NCBI RefSeq assembly: GCF_003173335.1
Contig: NZ_QGMZ01000014.1
Location: 1-64,000 of the forward strand
Direction: 5' to 3'
Length of the DNA: 64,000 nt
Source of the DNA: Methanospirillum stamsii
GTDB lineage: Archaea; Halobacteriota; Methanomicrobia; Methanomicrobiales; Methanospirillaceae
Shown here: in pieces, positions 35,861-45,438 of the stretch
How the letters are laid out: each line of letters begins with the position of its first letter
Numbering within the stretch: the first letter of the stretch is position 1
The notes under the pieces: generated by a model
The model's input: the letters and a program-made list of their open reading frames with translations, nothing else
Database searches by the model: none
What the model was told of the DNA's origin: nothing
Translations under genes and position numbers: made by a program

Positions 35861-38800
35861 TTATCCGGGTTTATGTACGTTAATTTGTTCAACACAGGTG
35901 GTGAGAAAAGAATAATATTTTTCATCAGGCCATGGATCAAGTTCAATCAGTTTTTTATCTGATACTGAATACAATACACTTAAGGCGGGATTCATTCCAA
36001 GAATTTCTGCTGCCCTTCGATAACTCTCCAACTGGAACTGATATGATTCTTTTTGAGAGAGTTGCAATACTGCAAGAGCATCACTCTTATAATCAATGAT
36101 TCTCCAGGTTCCGTCCGGTCTTCTGAAGAGTAGATCTATTCTTCCAGTCAGGGGAATTCCTGCAATAGAAACGGTAAATGCATACTCCCGGAAAACATCA
36201 GACATTTCAGCAATACTGATTTGGTTTAAAAATTCTTCTAATACTGTTTGTAATTTTTCCTGCTGTTTCTCATCCAGTATTCCGAATTCCTTAACTACAA
36301 GGTCCGGATCTCTTCCTCTGAGTACTTCATGAACAGCACTGCCAAACAGGGCTCCCTCTCCTTCATATTCATGATCAATCTCAATAAGGGGAAGACTCAG
36401 GTGTTCTGCAAGTTGTGTCACCTGGTATGGAATCTTTGAAGTCTCCTGGGTTTTGATAACTTTTTTCTCAAATGTTCCGTGACATTCCATGAGTTCGGGA
36501 GGAATAATAAAAGGAGGAACTCCGGGATCGATACTCCGGATATCCTCATCAGGAGTAATAATCCGGACGGAAATGTCCCTCCCATCAGCATCCTGAATCA
36601 AAATATGACCTTCTCCGATGTCATAATCACTTATCCCGAGGGTTGGAATTATCCAGTCAAGTCTGGTATTGTGTGTCCCATCCGGCAATTCCTCCCCGAT
36701 TTCACCGCTCATAATCAAATGGTCTGCTGCTCGTGTAAGGGCTACGTATAGGAGACGTTTCTTTTCAGCCAGGAGTTTATAATCAAGTTCTTTTTTAAGG
36801 AGCCGGTATATTGGAGTTTTCGTGGACTCAAGGTTGTTTTCCGGGTCTGGAAGAACCACTCCCATAAGCGAGCGGCTGCTGCCCAAAAGAACCGGACCCT
36901 GGTCAAGGTTTGGTCTAGCAGCCATCTCCGGGATGAAAACAATCGGAAATTCAAGACCTTTTGCAGCATGTATCGTCATGACGGTAACAGCATCAAGGTC
37001 CGGATCATCAATCATTGCTTCTCCCTCTTCTTCCTCCCGGTCTAGGGCATCATAGAGATCGATAACCAGGTCAGGCAGCTGGTATTTCCCAATCTCCTCC
37101 TTGGTCCTGATGATATCAAGCAGTTTTTCTATGTTTGATATTACCTGGTCACCCTCAACAAGACCTCCATAAACAGCCATCACCCCGGATTTAATAAGAA
37201 CAGACCGGATGAGCGGGACCAGGCGGAGACGACCGGCACATTGCATCCATCCGGTGAGATGGGTGTATACCTGTGCGAATTTCGGATATTCCTTTGAGGA
37301 GTTTAAAATTTTTTCCAGGAATGAACTTCCGGCATACCTGGATATTTGTAAAATTTCAAGATCTGAAAGACCAAAGTAGGGAGACCGGAGAAGTCCCACC
37401 ATGTGGATATCATCATATGGCCGGTAAAGAACGCTTATCAGGCTGATTAAATCAAGGATTTCTTGCCGGTTGTAAAATCCGGTTCCTTTATGAACATAGT
37501 ATGGAATATTCCGGATTGCCAGAGAATGGATAAAATGTCCAAGGTGTGTCCGGCGTTCAAGAAGAATTGCGATGTCTCCATAAATTGCAGCCCTTTCTAC
37601 AAACGTTCTGTTTCCATCCTTATCCCGGATTCCCTCTTCGTATACCGTTGTTTGTTCTTTGATCAGAGTTTCAATATGCTGCGAGATCACCTCACATTCA
37701 GGCACTTCTGCATCTTTTTGAATAAGTATCAGGGTAACTGAACCTTCGTGGTTCTTTCGCTCGTTACTTACCTGAATGAAATCATAGGTAAATTCCCAGG
37801 GCTTTTCTGCCGTATGAAATAACCGCGAGAACAAGGTATTGACAAACGAAACAACCTCCGGCGAACTCCTGAAACATACATCTAAGGGAATATTTTTCCC
37901 GTTACATGCTCCGGTGATAAGATTTTGGGCATCCCGAAACCTGGTCACATCGGCATCCCTGAAAAGATAAATTGACTGTTTCGGGTCACCGACAATAAAG
38001 AGGCTGTTTACCTCCGGAGAAGGTTCACCAATGATGGTGTTTACAATTTCAAACTGTGCCGGATCAGTATCCTGGAATTCATCAATGAGGATGTACCTGT
38101 ACCGGTCTTTGTAATATGAAGCAACAGTTTCTTGATTTGTCCGGAATAATTTCTTTGTATACCTGATGAGATCGTAAAAGTCGATACCGCCGGCATCTGA
38201 TTTTTTCTTTTCTATGATAGTACAAAACCGGGAGAACGTTCTATTGAGATCAGCAAGAAACCGGAGGGTAAGGATACTGAAAGGATTTTCCGGAATAAAT
38301 TCAGTTTTTCTGATATATTCGATATTTTTTTTCAGCAACTCATTCAGGGTTTTATTTGTCTCCCTGAGTTCCTTAAGCAAATCCTCAGACCAGTTCTTCT
38401 TTGACCCTCCCTTGAGAGATTCCTGCAGAAAAGATGATGATGCATCAAGGAATTTATCCGGATTATCAGTTTCAAGGAGTGATTCAAGGTATGGTTTTAC
38501 GTCCTGGAGATATATCATTGCCTTGTCATCTGCAGGGATGTCCATTGCGGCAAATCCGAGCAGCGAAATTACCATATCGGAAAATTTTTTATTATTCCGG
38601 AGGTTATCCACTTCCTGTTCCCTGAATTTCTGGATCTCCTCCTGCCAACGGGAAATTACTACATCAGGGTTACTTTCCAGCTGGAAAAAGAATTCTTCGG
38701 CATCTTCTCTGTGGGAATAAAGGTACCGGGTAATTTTCTCAAGGCTGTATTCTCCGACAACAGAAAGGTTTCTAATCAGTGAATCTTTAATCTCTTTTTC

Positions 38801-39244
38801 TGCCGGTGTATGAATGAGTTCCTGGAAAGAAAGAGAAAAAATCCGGGAAGATTCTTCCTGGTCAAGAACATTGAACGATGGCTCAAGTCCGGCCTCAAAG
38901 GGAAACTCTCGGAGGACACTTGCACAAAAGGAATGAAAGGTCTGTACCGGGGCAATAAGAAACTCAAGCCTTGATCTCTCCCAGAATGCTCCTTCCCGCT
39001 TCTCAAGTTCACTTCTGATTCGCTCTTTCATCTCCGCTGCTGCTTTATCGGTGAACGTAAGAGCGAGAATATTCAGAACTGAAATACCATTAATTGAATC
39101 CGGATTCTGCCAGCCAAAACTCTCAAGAAGGTCCATGTATTTATTGACAAGAACATACGTCTTTCCGGTTCCGGCTCCGGCGGATACCACGACGGAAGTA
39201 TCATGGCTTGTTATTGCCTCCTGCTGCCTTTCAGTCCCTGCCAT
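35861..39244 (-). CDS. addA: AddA-like helicase-nuclease
   Basis: About 1127 residues of a RecB/AddA-type enzyme that unwinds and trims DNA ends for recombination repair. Motifs in order: Walker A SAGAGTGKTYV, motif II YILIDEFQDTDPAQ, motif III FIVGDPKQSIYLF, motif V VMTIHAAKGLEFPIVF, motif VI LYVALTRAADHL. The C-terminal PD-(D/E)xK nuclease carries GRIDLLFRRPDGTWRIIDYK. ATG 39244 is chosen because GGAGGAGAAG precedes it; it overlaps the upstream addB-like gene by 14 bases. AddAB-type complexes are rarer in archaea than HerA-NurA, so a bacterial origin is plausible. Confidence 0.88.
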   Translation of the reverse strand: MAGTERQQEAITSHDTSVVVSAGAGTGKTYVLVNKYMDLLESFGWQNPDSINGISVLNILALTFTDKAAAEMKERIRSELEKREGAFWERSRLEFLIAPVQTFHSFCASVLREFPFEAGLEPSFNVLDQEESSRIFSLSFQELIHTPAEKEIKDSLIRNLSVVGEYSLEKITRYLYSHREDAEEFFFQLESNPDVVISRWQEEIQKFREQEVDNLRNNKKFSDMVISLLGFAAMDIPADDKAMIYLQDVKPYLESLLETDNPDKFLDASSSFLQESLKGGSKKNWSEDLLKELRETNKTLNELLKKNIEYIRKTEFIPENPFSILTLRFLADLNRTFSRFCTIIEKKKSDAGGIDFYDLIRYTKKLFRTNQETVASYYKDRYRYILIDEFQDTDPAQFEIVNTIIGEPSPEVNSLFIVGDPKQSIYLFRDADVTRFRDAQNLITGACNGKNIPLDVCFRSSPEVVSFVNTLFSRLFHTAEKPWEFTYDFIQVSNERKNHEGSVTLILIQKDAEVPECEVISQHIETLIKEQTTVYEEGIRDKDGNRTFVERAAIYGDIAILLERRTHLGHFIHSLAIRNIPYYVHKGTGFYNRQEILDLISLISVLYRPYDDIHMVGLLRSPYFGLSDLEILQISRYAGSSFLEKILNSSKEYPKFAQVYTHLTGWMQCAGRLRLVPLIRSVLIKSGVMAVYGGLVEGDQVISNIEKLLDIIRTKEEIGKYQLPDLVIDLYDALDREEEEGEAMIDDPDLDAVTVMTIHAAKGLEFPIVFIPEMAARPNLDQGPVLLGSSRSLMGVVLPDPENNLESTKTPIYRLLKKELDYKLLAEKKRLLYVALTRAADHLIMSGEIGEELPDGTHNTRLDWIIPTLGISDYDIGEGHILIQDADGRDISVRIITPDEDIRSIDPGVPPFIIPPELMECHGTFEKKVIKTQETSKIPYQVTQLAEHLSLPLIEIDHEYEGEGALFGSAVHEVLRGRDPDLVVKEFGILDEKQQEKLQTVLEEFLNQISIAEMSDVFREYAFTVSIAGIPLTGRIDLLFRRPDGTWRIIDYKSDALAVLQLSQKESYQFQLESYRRAAEILGMNPALSVLYSVSDKKLIELDPWPDEKYYSFLTTCVEQINVHKPG

Positions 39245-42200
39245 CTTCTCCTCCTTCTTCGCTCTGTTCAGCATTTCTAAACCGATCAAAACGGCATATT
39301 CCGGAATATGGGCAGTATGATGAGATAGTGCATCTATCCTGTGGTAACGGAAATACTCCCGCCCTCATCCCGTTAATGTACTGTTGTGCAGCGGCAAGGG
39401 CTCCTTTTGTCACATCATGAAACCCGGTTGTTCCTCTGGCACGTGAATGTCCGGCGATATGCTTTCTTTCCGGGTCAAGAAGCGGCCAGGTCTGTTTTAT
39501 TTTCCTGCTGATTTCAAGGTATGAACCACCTATTCCGATCCGGGGTTTATCTGTATTTTCATACATTTTTTCAAGTGCCAGGAGATAGAGGGGAAGCTGG
39601 AGTGCTTTTCCTTCGCTAATTCGTTTCCCGTTTGGATACTGGCTTCCTGTTTTATAGTCAATGATAGCAAAATATCCGTCCGGAGTGGTGTCAATTCTGT
39701 CAATTCTCCCTTGTATTCTGATGTTTTCACCTTCCCCCAGGTCCAGGGTGACATAATTCGGATTATTATCCGGAGAATCCGGTGATGACTTGATTTCGAA
39801 TTCAAATCGTTCCGGATGCAGAAATCCTTCCCTTTCCGCTTCATGATCAAGTAGTCGCCTGAGTAATCCGGGATTATCATCATATCCAAGCAAAGATGCA
39901 ACGGTTGCATGCCAAATCGGACTTTTGTATGAATAGGAGCCAGTGTATTTTTTCCCGATTCGAAGTAGAAGATCAGATGCCTCATCCATATCTTCTGTTC
40001 TAATCCGGCGGGGTCCGGAATTGCACCACTCTTTAAAAAATTCACAGAGGGTGTCATGGATAAGAGTTCCTTTCCGGGCAGGTGAGAGTGTCGGGTCTAC
40101 TTCTAAAAATGGACGTATCCTTATTACCCGTTCAAGGAAAAATTTAAACGGACAATTTGCATAGGTTTCAATCTGGGTCGGAGACCATATCCTCTCCGGA
40201 CCAAACATATTGGGATCCGATAGCCAGCTGATTACCTGTTCATCTTCACTCAGGATTCCATCATATTTAGAATCAAAAGTGCCGGTTCGGTACCAGTCTT
40301 CTATCAGGATGCGGTTTGCAACAGATCCGTAGGTCTGGTTAACTGAAAGCCAGGACAGGGGATTGTCCGGATCCACCCCCTCATTGGAGTTCTGCTGGCG
40401 GATGGTTTTTCCTGCCCGTATGGCTGCTCTTTTTTCCGAATGGGTGATGTCTCTTCCCCATTCCTGGGTATTTTTAACTTTCCGGACCTCTTCAAAAAAC
40501 GAAGAGGTAAGCACTTTTCGCTCTCCCCGGGTATTTGATGTGGAGAGCCAGACCTTTTTTCCGGCTGCCAGGGTGGAAATAAAGTAATATTGTTCACCTA
40601 TGATTACTTCATCAAGACCACGACTCCCAAGTTCCTGTGATTCAGTCGAGGTAAGCAGGGGAAAACGGGTAGACGGATAGGGGATGTCTCCCTCGGATAG
40701 GCCGCCAAGAAACATACAGGAATATTCCATTCCAACCGCCTGACGAAGCCCGGATATCCTGACACCTCCGGTATCTTCGGTCAGGTTTACCGGCTCTTCC
40801 AGAAGAAATGTCAAAAATCTTACGAATTCAGAAAGTTCAATTTTTTCATCTGGTAAAAACAAGGTGGAGAGTTTCTTCAGACAACCCTGGAATTGTCCGT
40901 ATGCTTTTTTTTCACGGGTAATAATCGGATCGTCGGTGGGTTTTTTACGATATAAAAATTCAGGCTTAACCCATTTTTCAGATATTCGTTGGTATATTGC
41001 GATTCCTGCATGTCCGGTCAGGTTATCTTTGAACTGGTTGCAGTCCTGCTGTATTTCCTGTATCAAAGCGACAGCGGGATCTATTAATTGTTCAGAATAA
41101 CCGGGGAGTGATTTTTTCGCATCTTCCGGGAGATCTTTCAGGGCAAGAAGTGATGGTTCCCATGATGTTTCTCCTTCGATACCAGCAGTTCGTGTTATCA
41201 GGTCAAATTCCAGAGCGGTGATTTGTGGAAGATTTTGATTGGGAAGATTACAATATGGACTGCTTAAGAGGCTGATGACCAGTTCCCGGGGGTAATCTTC
41301 CAACACGAGCGAAGGAAAGAGCAAGAAAAACCCTATTATTGGTTCCCGGATAAGTGGCTCGCCCACCTGTGAGTATGATGGTATACCAAACTCATCGAGT
41401 ACTTCCTGGATCTGTGGTGAAGCAGACGATATCTTTGGAAAGGCAATACATATTTCGTTTAAGGTAACTCCTTCTTCGGCAAGAACATGTATTTCTTCTG
41501 CAATAGATTCCAATTCTTCTCTTGTCGATGGAAAAACCCGGGTCCGGATACCATCACCATTATCCGGAATGGGAGAGCTGGTGAAAATGTCAGATCGTGC
41601 CACGAGCTCATCGGTTGGCTCTGTCCGGACTATTTCACGAGGTTCTATCCAATCAGGAGGAGCATAGAGACGAGAGTCCAGTCCGGCAGGATACTCAAAC
41701 CTGAATTCTTTTGCATGATTCCGGATGGCTAGCATGAGTTTTTTTTCCCTGGGCATTATTTCCAGGAGCTGACTAGTCCTGACCGAGGAGAAAATTGTGT
41801 CTTTTCGTTCTGATATATCCCGGATAACCCATTCGATAAGGGCTGTGTTATCAAGAAGACCTTCTGTCTGTAGGTTTTCCTTAAAAGAGGTAAGAGCATA
41901 AGAGATCTGCCGGCATTTTTCAGATTTTGAGATTAGTGGATGAGATGAAAAATCAGTTACACGCTGAGAGAGAATGGATCGGAGTTCATACAGGTCTTTG
42001 AGTGTGCCCGGAGATGGATGACCCCGGGTAAAAAAGAAGGGGATTTTATCTTTTATTTTTTCAAGGGTTGTTGATAAGATAAGGAGAGCCTGACCATCGG
42101 TGATAATCCGGGTAGTTTTTCCATGTTCTTCATGGTACTTCCGGCAGAAATCATGCAAGGTTGTGATCCGGTCCGGATTATGAGGGATTTGCTGATTGAT

Positions 42201-42341
42201 GAGTTCCTTTTTTTTCTGGTTGGCGAGGAGGGCTGTTGGAAAAATAATCAGGTCTTTTAATGTTAGCGATGCACCAAATTCCGGTGTAGATGAAGGCTTT
42301 TGAGGAATGAATGTATCGTTGAGTGATTTTTGTTTTGACAC
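39231..42341 (-). CDS. addB: AddB-like nuclease subunit
   Basis: A 1036-residue partner of the AddA-like protein. No Walker A motif is seen near the N-terminus, which fits AddB-type subunits that have lost or kept only relics of the helicase. The C-terminal PD-(D/E)xK nuclease shows ETYANCPFKFFLERVIRI and GRIDRIDTTPDGYFAIIDYK. Iron-sulfur staple cysteines are present, but the last set reads CTISSYCPYSGICRF (C-x5-C-x5-C) instead of the common C-x2-C-x5-C. It is the first gene of the pair. Confidence 0.82.
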   Translation of the reverse strand: MSKQKSLNDTFIPQKPSSTPEFGASLTLKDLIIFPTALLANQKKKELINQQIPHNPDRITTLHDFCRKYHEEHGKTTRIITDGQALLILSTTLEKIKDKIPFFFTRGHPSPGTLKDLYELRSILSQRVTDFSSHPLISKSEKCRQISYALTSFKENLQTEGLLDNTALIEWVIRDISERKDTIFSSVRTSQLLEIMPREKKLMLAIRNHAKEFRFEYPAGLDSRLYAPPDWIEPREIVRTEPTDELVARSDIFTSSPIPDNGDGIRTRVFPSTREELESIAEEIHVLAEEGVTLNEICIAFPKISSASPQIQEVLDEFGIPSYSQVGEPLIREPIIGFFLLFPSLVLEDYPRELVISLLSSPYCNLPNQNLPQITALEFDLITRTAGIEGETSWEPSLLALKDLPEDAKKSLPGYSEQLIDPAVALIQEIQQDCNQFKDNLTGHAGIAIYQRISEKWVKPEFLYRKKPTDDPIITREKKAYGQFQGCLKKLSTLFLPDEKIELSEFVRFLTFLLEEPVNLTEDTGGVRISGLRQAVGMEYSCMFLGGLSEGDIPYPSTRFPLLTSTESQELGSRGLDEVIIGEQYYFISTLAAGKKVWLSTSNTRGERKVLTSSFFEEVRKVKNTQEWGRDITHSEKRAAIRAGKTIRQQNSNEGVDPDNPLSWLSVNQTYGSVANRILIEDWYRTGTFDSKYDGILSEDEQVISWLSDPNMFGPERIWSPTQIETYANCPFKFFLERVIRIRPFLEVDPTLSPARKGTLIHDTLCEFFKEWCNSGPRRIRTEDMDEASDLLLRIGKKYTGSYSYKSPIWHATVASLLGYDDNPGLLRRLLDHEAEREGFLHPERFEFEIKSSPDSPDNNPNYVTLDLGEGENIRIQGRIDRIDTTPDGYFAIIDYKTGSQYPNGKRISEGKALQLPLYLLALEKMYENTDKPRIGIGGSYLEISRKIKQTWPLLDPERKHIAGHSRARGTTGFHDVTKGALAAAQQYINGMRAGVFPLPQDRCTISSYCPYSGICRFDRFRNAEQSEEGGEDGRD

Positions 42342-42610
42342 GAATGTACCAGTATATACAGGGTATACAGGAATTAGGGATATGATTTCCTATCCGAATC
42401 CGGAAGAAGAACGAAAAGGTGCAATTAATATTAGGTTCTGCCTGGTAGAACGTACTAAAATAAATTGATCGGCTTTGAGAGGTTTTATGAGAAATGATTC
42501 TATACATTGAACCAAAGGATTCAATGGTTATCAGATCTTAATTGTAATGTGTCCTGAGGTTCAATGTTTACTAATATTCGAAACAATGAACTTTTCAAAT
42601 CAATGTTACT

Positions 42611-43765
42611 ATGAAATATAATACTGGAAGATATGAAGAGCAACCGAATGGATGTGTATGTTTTATTCCATCAAGTCTGCCACTTGATCCTCCATTAGAC
42701 TATACACCAAAAATTGCGTCTCTACTTTCCAGTGCTGACAGGGCAATTGCGTACATGGATGGAACAATCCAGATGGTTCCGGATTCTGATCTGTTGTCAT
42801 GTATGTTTGCACGAAAAGAGGCATTATTGAGTGCACAAATTGAAGGGACTATTGCAACTTTTTCAGGTCTATTACGATTTGAGAAAAACCTTAGTTCTCC
42901 TGATAATCCTGATCATCTGAAACAGGTAGTGAACAATTTTAACGCATTGACAGAAGGGTTTGCAAAAGCCGAAATAGATAAGATTTCTATGGGCTTTCTT
43001 TGCTCATTACATAAGACATTACTTGCTGGTGTTAAAGGCAAAGAAAAGATGCCTGGGTTTATCAGGCCAATACAAAATTTGGTTGGTGGTGACGATTGTT
43101 TCACTGCTACGTATGTTCCTCCACCCCAGGAGAACGTCATGTTTTGCCTGGAAAATTTATTGAATTATATTCGCATGGATGATGACACTCCTCCGTTAAT
43201 AAAATCTGCTCTCATTTATGCATATTTTGAGATGATTCATCCATTTTTGGATGGAAATGGGAGAGTTGGCAGGTTATTAATTATTTTATATCTCTACTTC
43301 AAAAAAGTGATACGGTTTCGGTTTTTCACAATTAGTTATTACTTAAAAGAAAAACGTGAGGAGCATTATATAAGGCTCAATCGAATTTCTAAAGAAGGGG
43401 ATATTGAGGGTTGGATAGAATTTTATCTGGAAGGGGTAATAAAATCGTCAAATTTGACAAGTGAAACTGCAGTTTCCATAAAAAAACTTAATGAAAAATT
43501 AGAGAAATGGGTTATAACAAATAGTGTTGGGGGCATTCATGGAATTCTATTGAATCAGTTACTATTTTCAAACCCTATTGTATCCATTCCAAATGTGAGA
43601 GATAATCTGAATATCTCACATCAGGCTGCCGGACGTCTTGTAAATAAATATGTAGATGCAGGGTTTTTAGTTGAAGAAACCGGTAAAAGTCGATATAAAG
43701 AATTTCTGTTTGTTGAATATGTGAAAATTTTATCCAAGGGAACAGAATTTCCGAAAGTCGAATAA
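42611..43765 (+). CDS. Fic-domain protein with N-terminal inhibitory helix
   Basis: A 384-residue Fic protein. The active loop HPFLDGNGRVGRLL carries the catalytic His and the nucleotide-binding residues, so transfer of AMP to a target is expected. The N-terminal inhibitory motif S-A-Q-I-E-G fits the (S/T)xxxE(G/N) pattern of self-inhibited Fic proteins. The C-terminal winged helix (SIPNVRDNLNISHQAAGRLV) may bind DNA. It stands alone next to the AddAB genes and could be a toxin-like regulator. A perfect palindrome follows its stop. Confidence 0.9.
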   Translation: MKYNTGRYEEQPNGCVCFIPSSLPLDPPLDYTPKIASLLSSADRAIAYMDGTIQMVPDSDLLSCMFARKEALLSAQIEGTIATFSGLLRFEKNLSSPDNPDHLKQVVNNFNALTEGFAKAEIDKISMGFLCSLHKTLLAGVKGKEKMPGFIRPIQNLVGGDDCFTATYVPPPQENVMFCLENLLNYIRMDDDTPPLIKSALIYAYFEMIHPFLDGNGRVGRLLIILYLYFKKVIRFRFFTISYYLKEKREEHYIRLNRISKEGDIEGWIEFYLEGVIKSSNLTSETAVSIKKLNEKLEKWVITNSVGGIHGILLNQLLFSNPIVSIPNVRDNLNISHQAAGRLVNKYVDAGFLVEETGKSRYKEFLFVEYVKILSKGTEFPKVE

Positions 43766-43775
43766 GTTTCAATAT

Positions 43776-43799
43776 TGTAACGTAAAATTTTACGTTACA
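43776..43799. repeat. Perfect 24-base palindrome behind the Fic gene
   Basis: TGTAACGTAAAA and its exact reverse complement TTTTACGTTACA lie directly against each other, 10 bases behind the Fic stop codon. The inner ACGTAAAATTTTACGT is strongly dyad. It may be an operator for a dimeric regulator or a transcript-end hairpin. Confidence 0.8.
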
Positions 43800-43958
43800 T
43801 GAAATAACGCTTATTCCATTTAATGTGCTATAAAGTTCAAGGTTGGAAATAGATAGATTAAATTGATATGCTGTATCGTGATAATGTTTAGTTGATTGAC
43901 ATTATAACTTTTTGTGATATTTCATTATTTTCTTTAACCGATTGAAATCCGGCCTTCA

Positions 43959-44738
43959 TTATGTATCTTTTTTCCGGGAATATTCAAGAGCTCCCTTAAC
44001 CGGACAAACATTTGTACATCGTCCACAAAGAAAACATTCCGCCTTATTGCTATTTTCATATGCCTCACCTACCGGACATATTTTCTCACATTTTTTACAG
44101 GTTATACAGTCACTGGTCCGGCGGAGTTTAAATATGGAAAAGTATGCTGCAGCGGTTAAAAGCAGTCCATACGGACAGATAAATCTGCAAAATGGCCGGT
44201 AAATAAAAAGGCCGATAACCATGATCAAGGCAAACAAGTAGAATTTAAGGGACGTTATTTCAAGGTAGAAAAAATATTTCATCCCCATACATTTTACCGG
44301 GAAATTCGGTATAAATAATGCAAAAAATACGAAGACAATTCCTACAACCAGGTGGATGATGAGAACCGCCCGTTTCCAGGGAATGGAAATTTTCGGAACA
44401 GGCACTTTTGAAAATAGTTCCTGAATTGCCCCGATAGGGCAGACTGCACTACAGTAGGCTCTTCCTCCAAAAACGGTAAGAAGAATAAAAAGGATAAGAA
44501 AGAATAAAACTGCTTCCAGGGGCAGACCCAGTTTTCTTGTCTCGCCAAATAATACCTGTTGAAACTGGTAGGGTGCCACTGGAGCAAATATGAGAAATCC
44601 AAGCAGGGTAGATAATAGAAGAAAAACCAACTGGACCGGAGTTTTGAATTTTCCTTTATGATACAGATAAAAGATAAGAGGGATAGCAATAAGAGCATAT
44701 ACCAGTCCTACTTGCTGGGGAATAGAAGATAATACCAT
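43959..44738 (-). CDS. Membrane-bound polyferredoxin (NapH-like)
   Basis: About 259 residues. Roughly five helices carry the paired cysteine motifs CSAVCPIGAIQELFSK and CRFICPYG that mark NapH/CcoG-type membrane ferredoxins. The C-terminus has two [4Fe-4S] motifs, CITCKKCEKICPVGEAYE and CFLCGRCTNVCPV. It should move electrons across or along the membrane. ATG 44738 is used; a TTG at 44816 would add 26 residues and place the start 13 bases after the upstream gene. It is transcribed behind a secreted-protein gene. Confidence 0.85.
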   Translation of the reverse strand: MVLSSIPQQVGLVYALIAIPLIFYLYHKGKFKTPVQLVFLLLSTLLGFLIFAPVAPYQFQQVLFGETRKLGLPLEAVLFFLILFILLTVFGGRAYCSAVCPIGAIQELFSKVPVPKISIPWKRAVLIIHLVVGIVFVFFALFIPNFPVKCMGMKYFFYLEITSLKFYLFALIMVIGLFIYRPFCRFICPYGLLLTAAAYFSIFKLRRTSDCITCKKCEKICPVGEAYENSNKAECFLCGRCTNVCPVKGALEYSRKKDT

Positions 44739-44829
44739 GTTTGTATCATTCTTCGAAGAGGTGATAATATGTTCGATAAAATTTCCAATGATACCCGCAA
44801 AAAAGAATGGTACCAAGATCTTCTATACT

Positions 44830-45318
44830 TTATTCAGAAACTACAGTCTGGTTACCTGTCTCATTTGCATCCGGCTGGCTACCAATATCATTGGCATGAA
44901 CCTTTACGTAATCCATGACAACTCCACTGACAGTCTCATTGACACCGATGTTGCTGAGTAATGAGGTTAATACTGAACTGGCAATTGCTGTCTTTACCTC
45001 GTTCAGCTCTGGGGATGCCTCAGTTTCTGATGCATTCCCTGCGTAATAGTTCTTAACTGTTTCTACAATTGCAGCAGTCTGGGTTTCATTTGTACCTGAT
45101 TGCTTGAGCATTGAGATCAATAATGATTCGGCAACCATGGACTGAATTTCATCTGCAGAAATATTTGCTGTATCAGGAGTGACAGTTGCATTTGTTGCAT
45201 CACTTGTGGTGATATTCTCTGCTTCTTCCTCCTCTGCGTAAACAAAAGTTCCGAGGGAAACCAAGCACATTAAAACAACAAAACCAATAGAAATGATACG
45301 AGACACACTTGTTTTCAT
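44830..45318 (-). CDS. Secreted Asn/Thr-rich helical protein of unknown function
   Basis: A 162-residue protein with a signal peptide (RIISIGFVVLMCLVSLGTFV) cut near YAEEEE. The mature part has two similar helical repeats: VAESLLISMLKQSGTNETQT and IASSVLTSLLSNIGVNETVS. Several NxT/S sites could be N-glycosylated. It shares no recognised family. It precedes the polyferredoxin gene by about 90 bases on the same strand and is likely cotranscribed, so an extracytoplasmic redox link is possible. Confidence 0.6.
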   Translation of the reverse strand: MKTSVSRIISIGFVVLMCLVSLGTFVYAEEEEAENITTSDATNATVTPDTANISADEIQSMVAESLLISMLKQSGTNETQTAAIVETVKNYYAGNASETEASPELNEVKTAIASSVLTSLLSNIGVNETVSGVVMDYVKVHANDIGSQPDANETGNQTVVSE

Positions 45319-45438
45319 TTTATCAATGCCTTTGCTTTGAACTTTTTAAAATAGTTCAGCAATGTATTTTTCGTATTCACATAAATAGAATCTGATAATA
45401 TCAGTTATATACGCATAAATTTTTCAGGAAAAGCCTAA

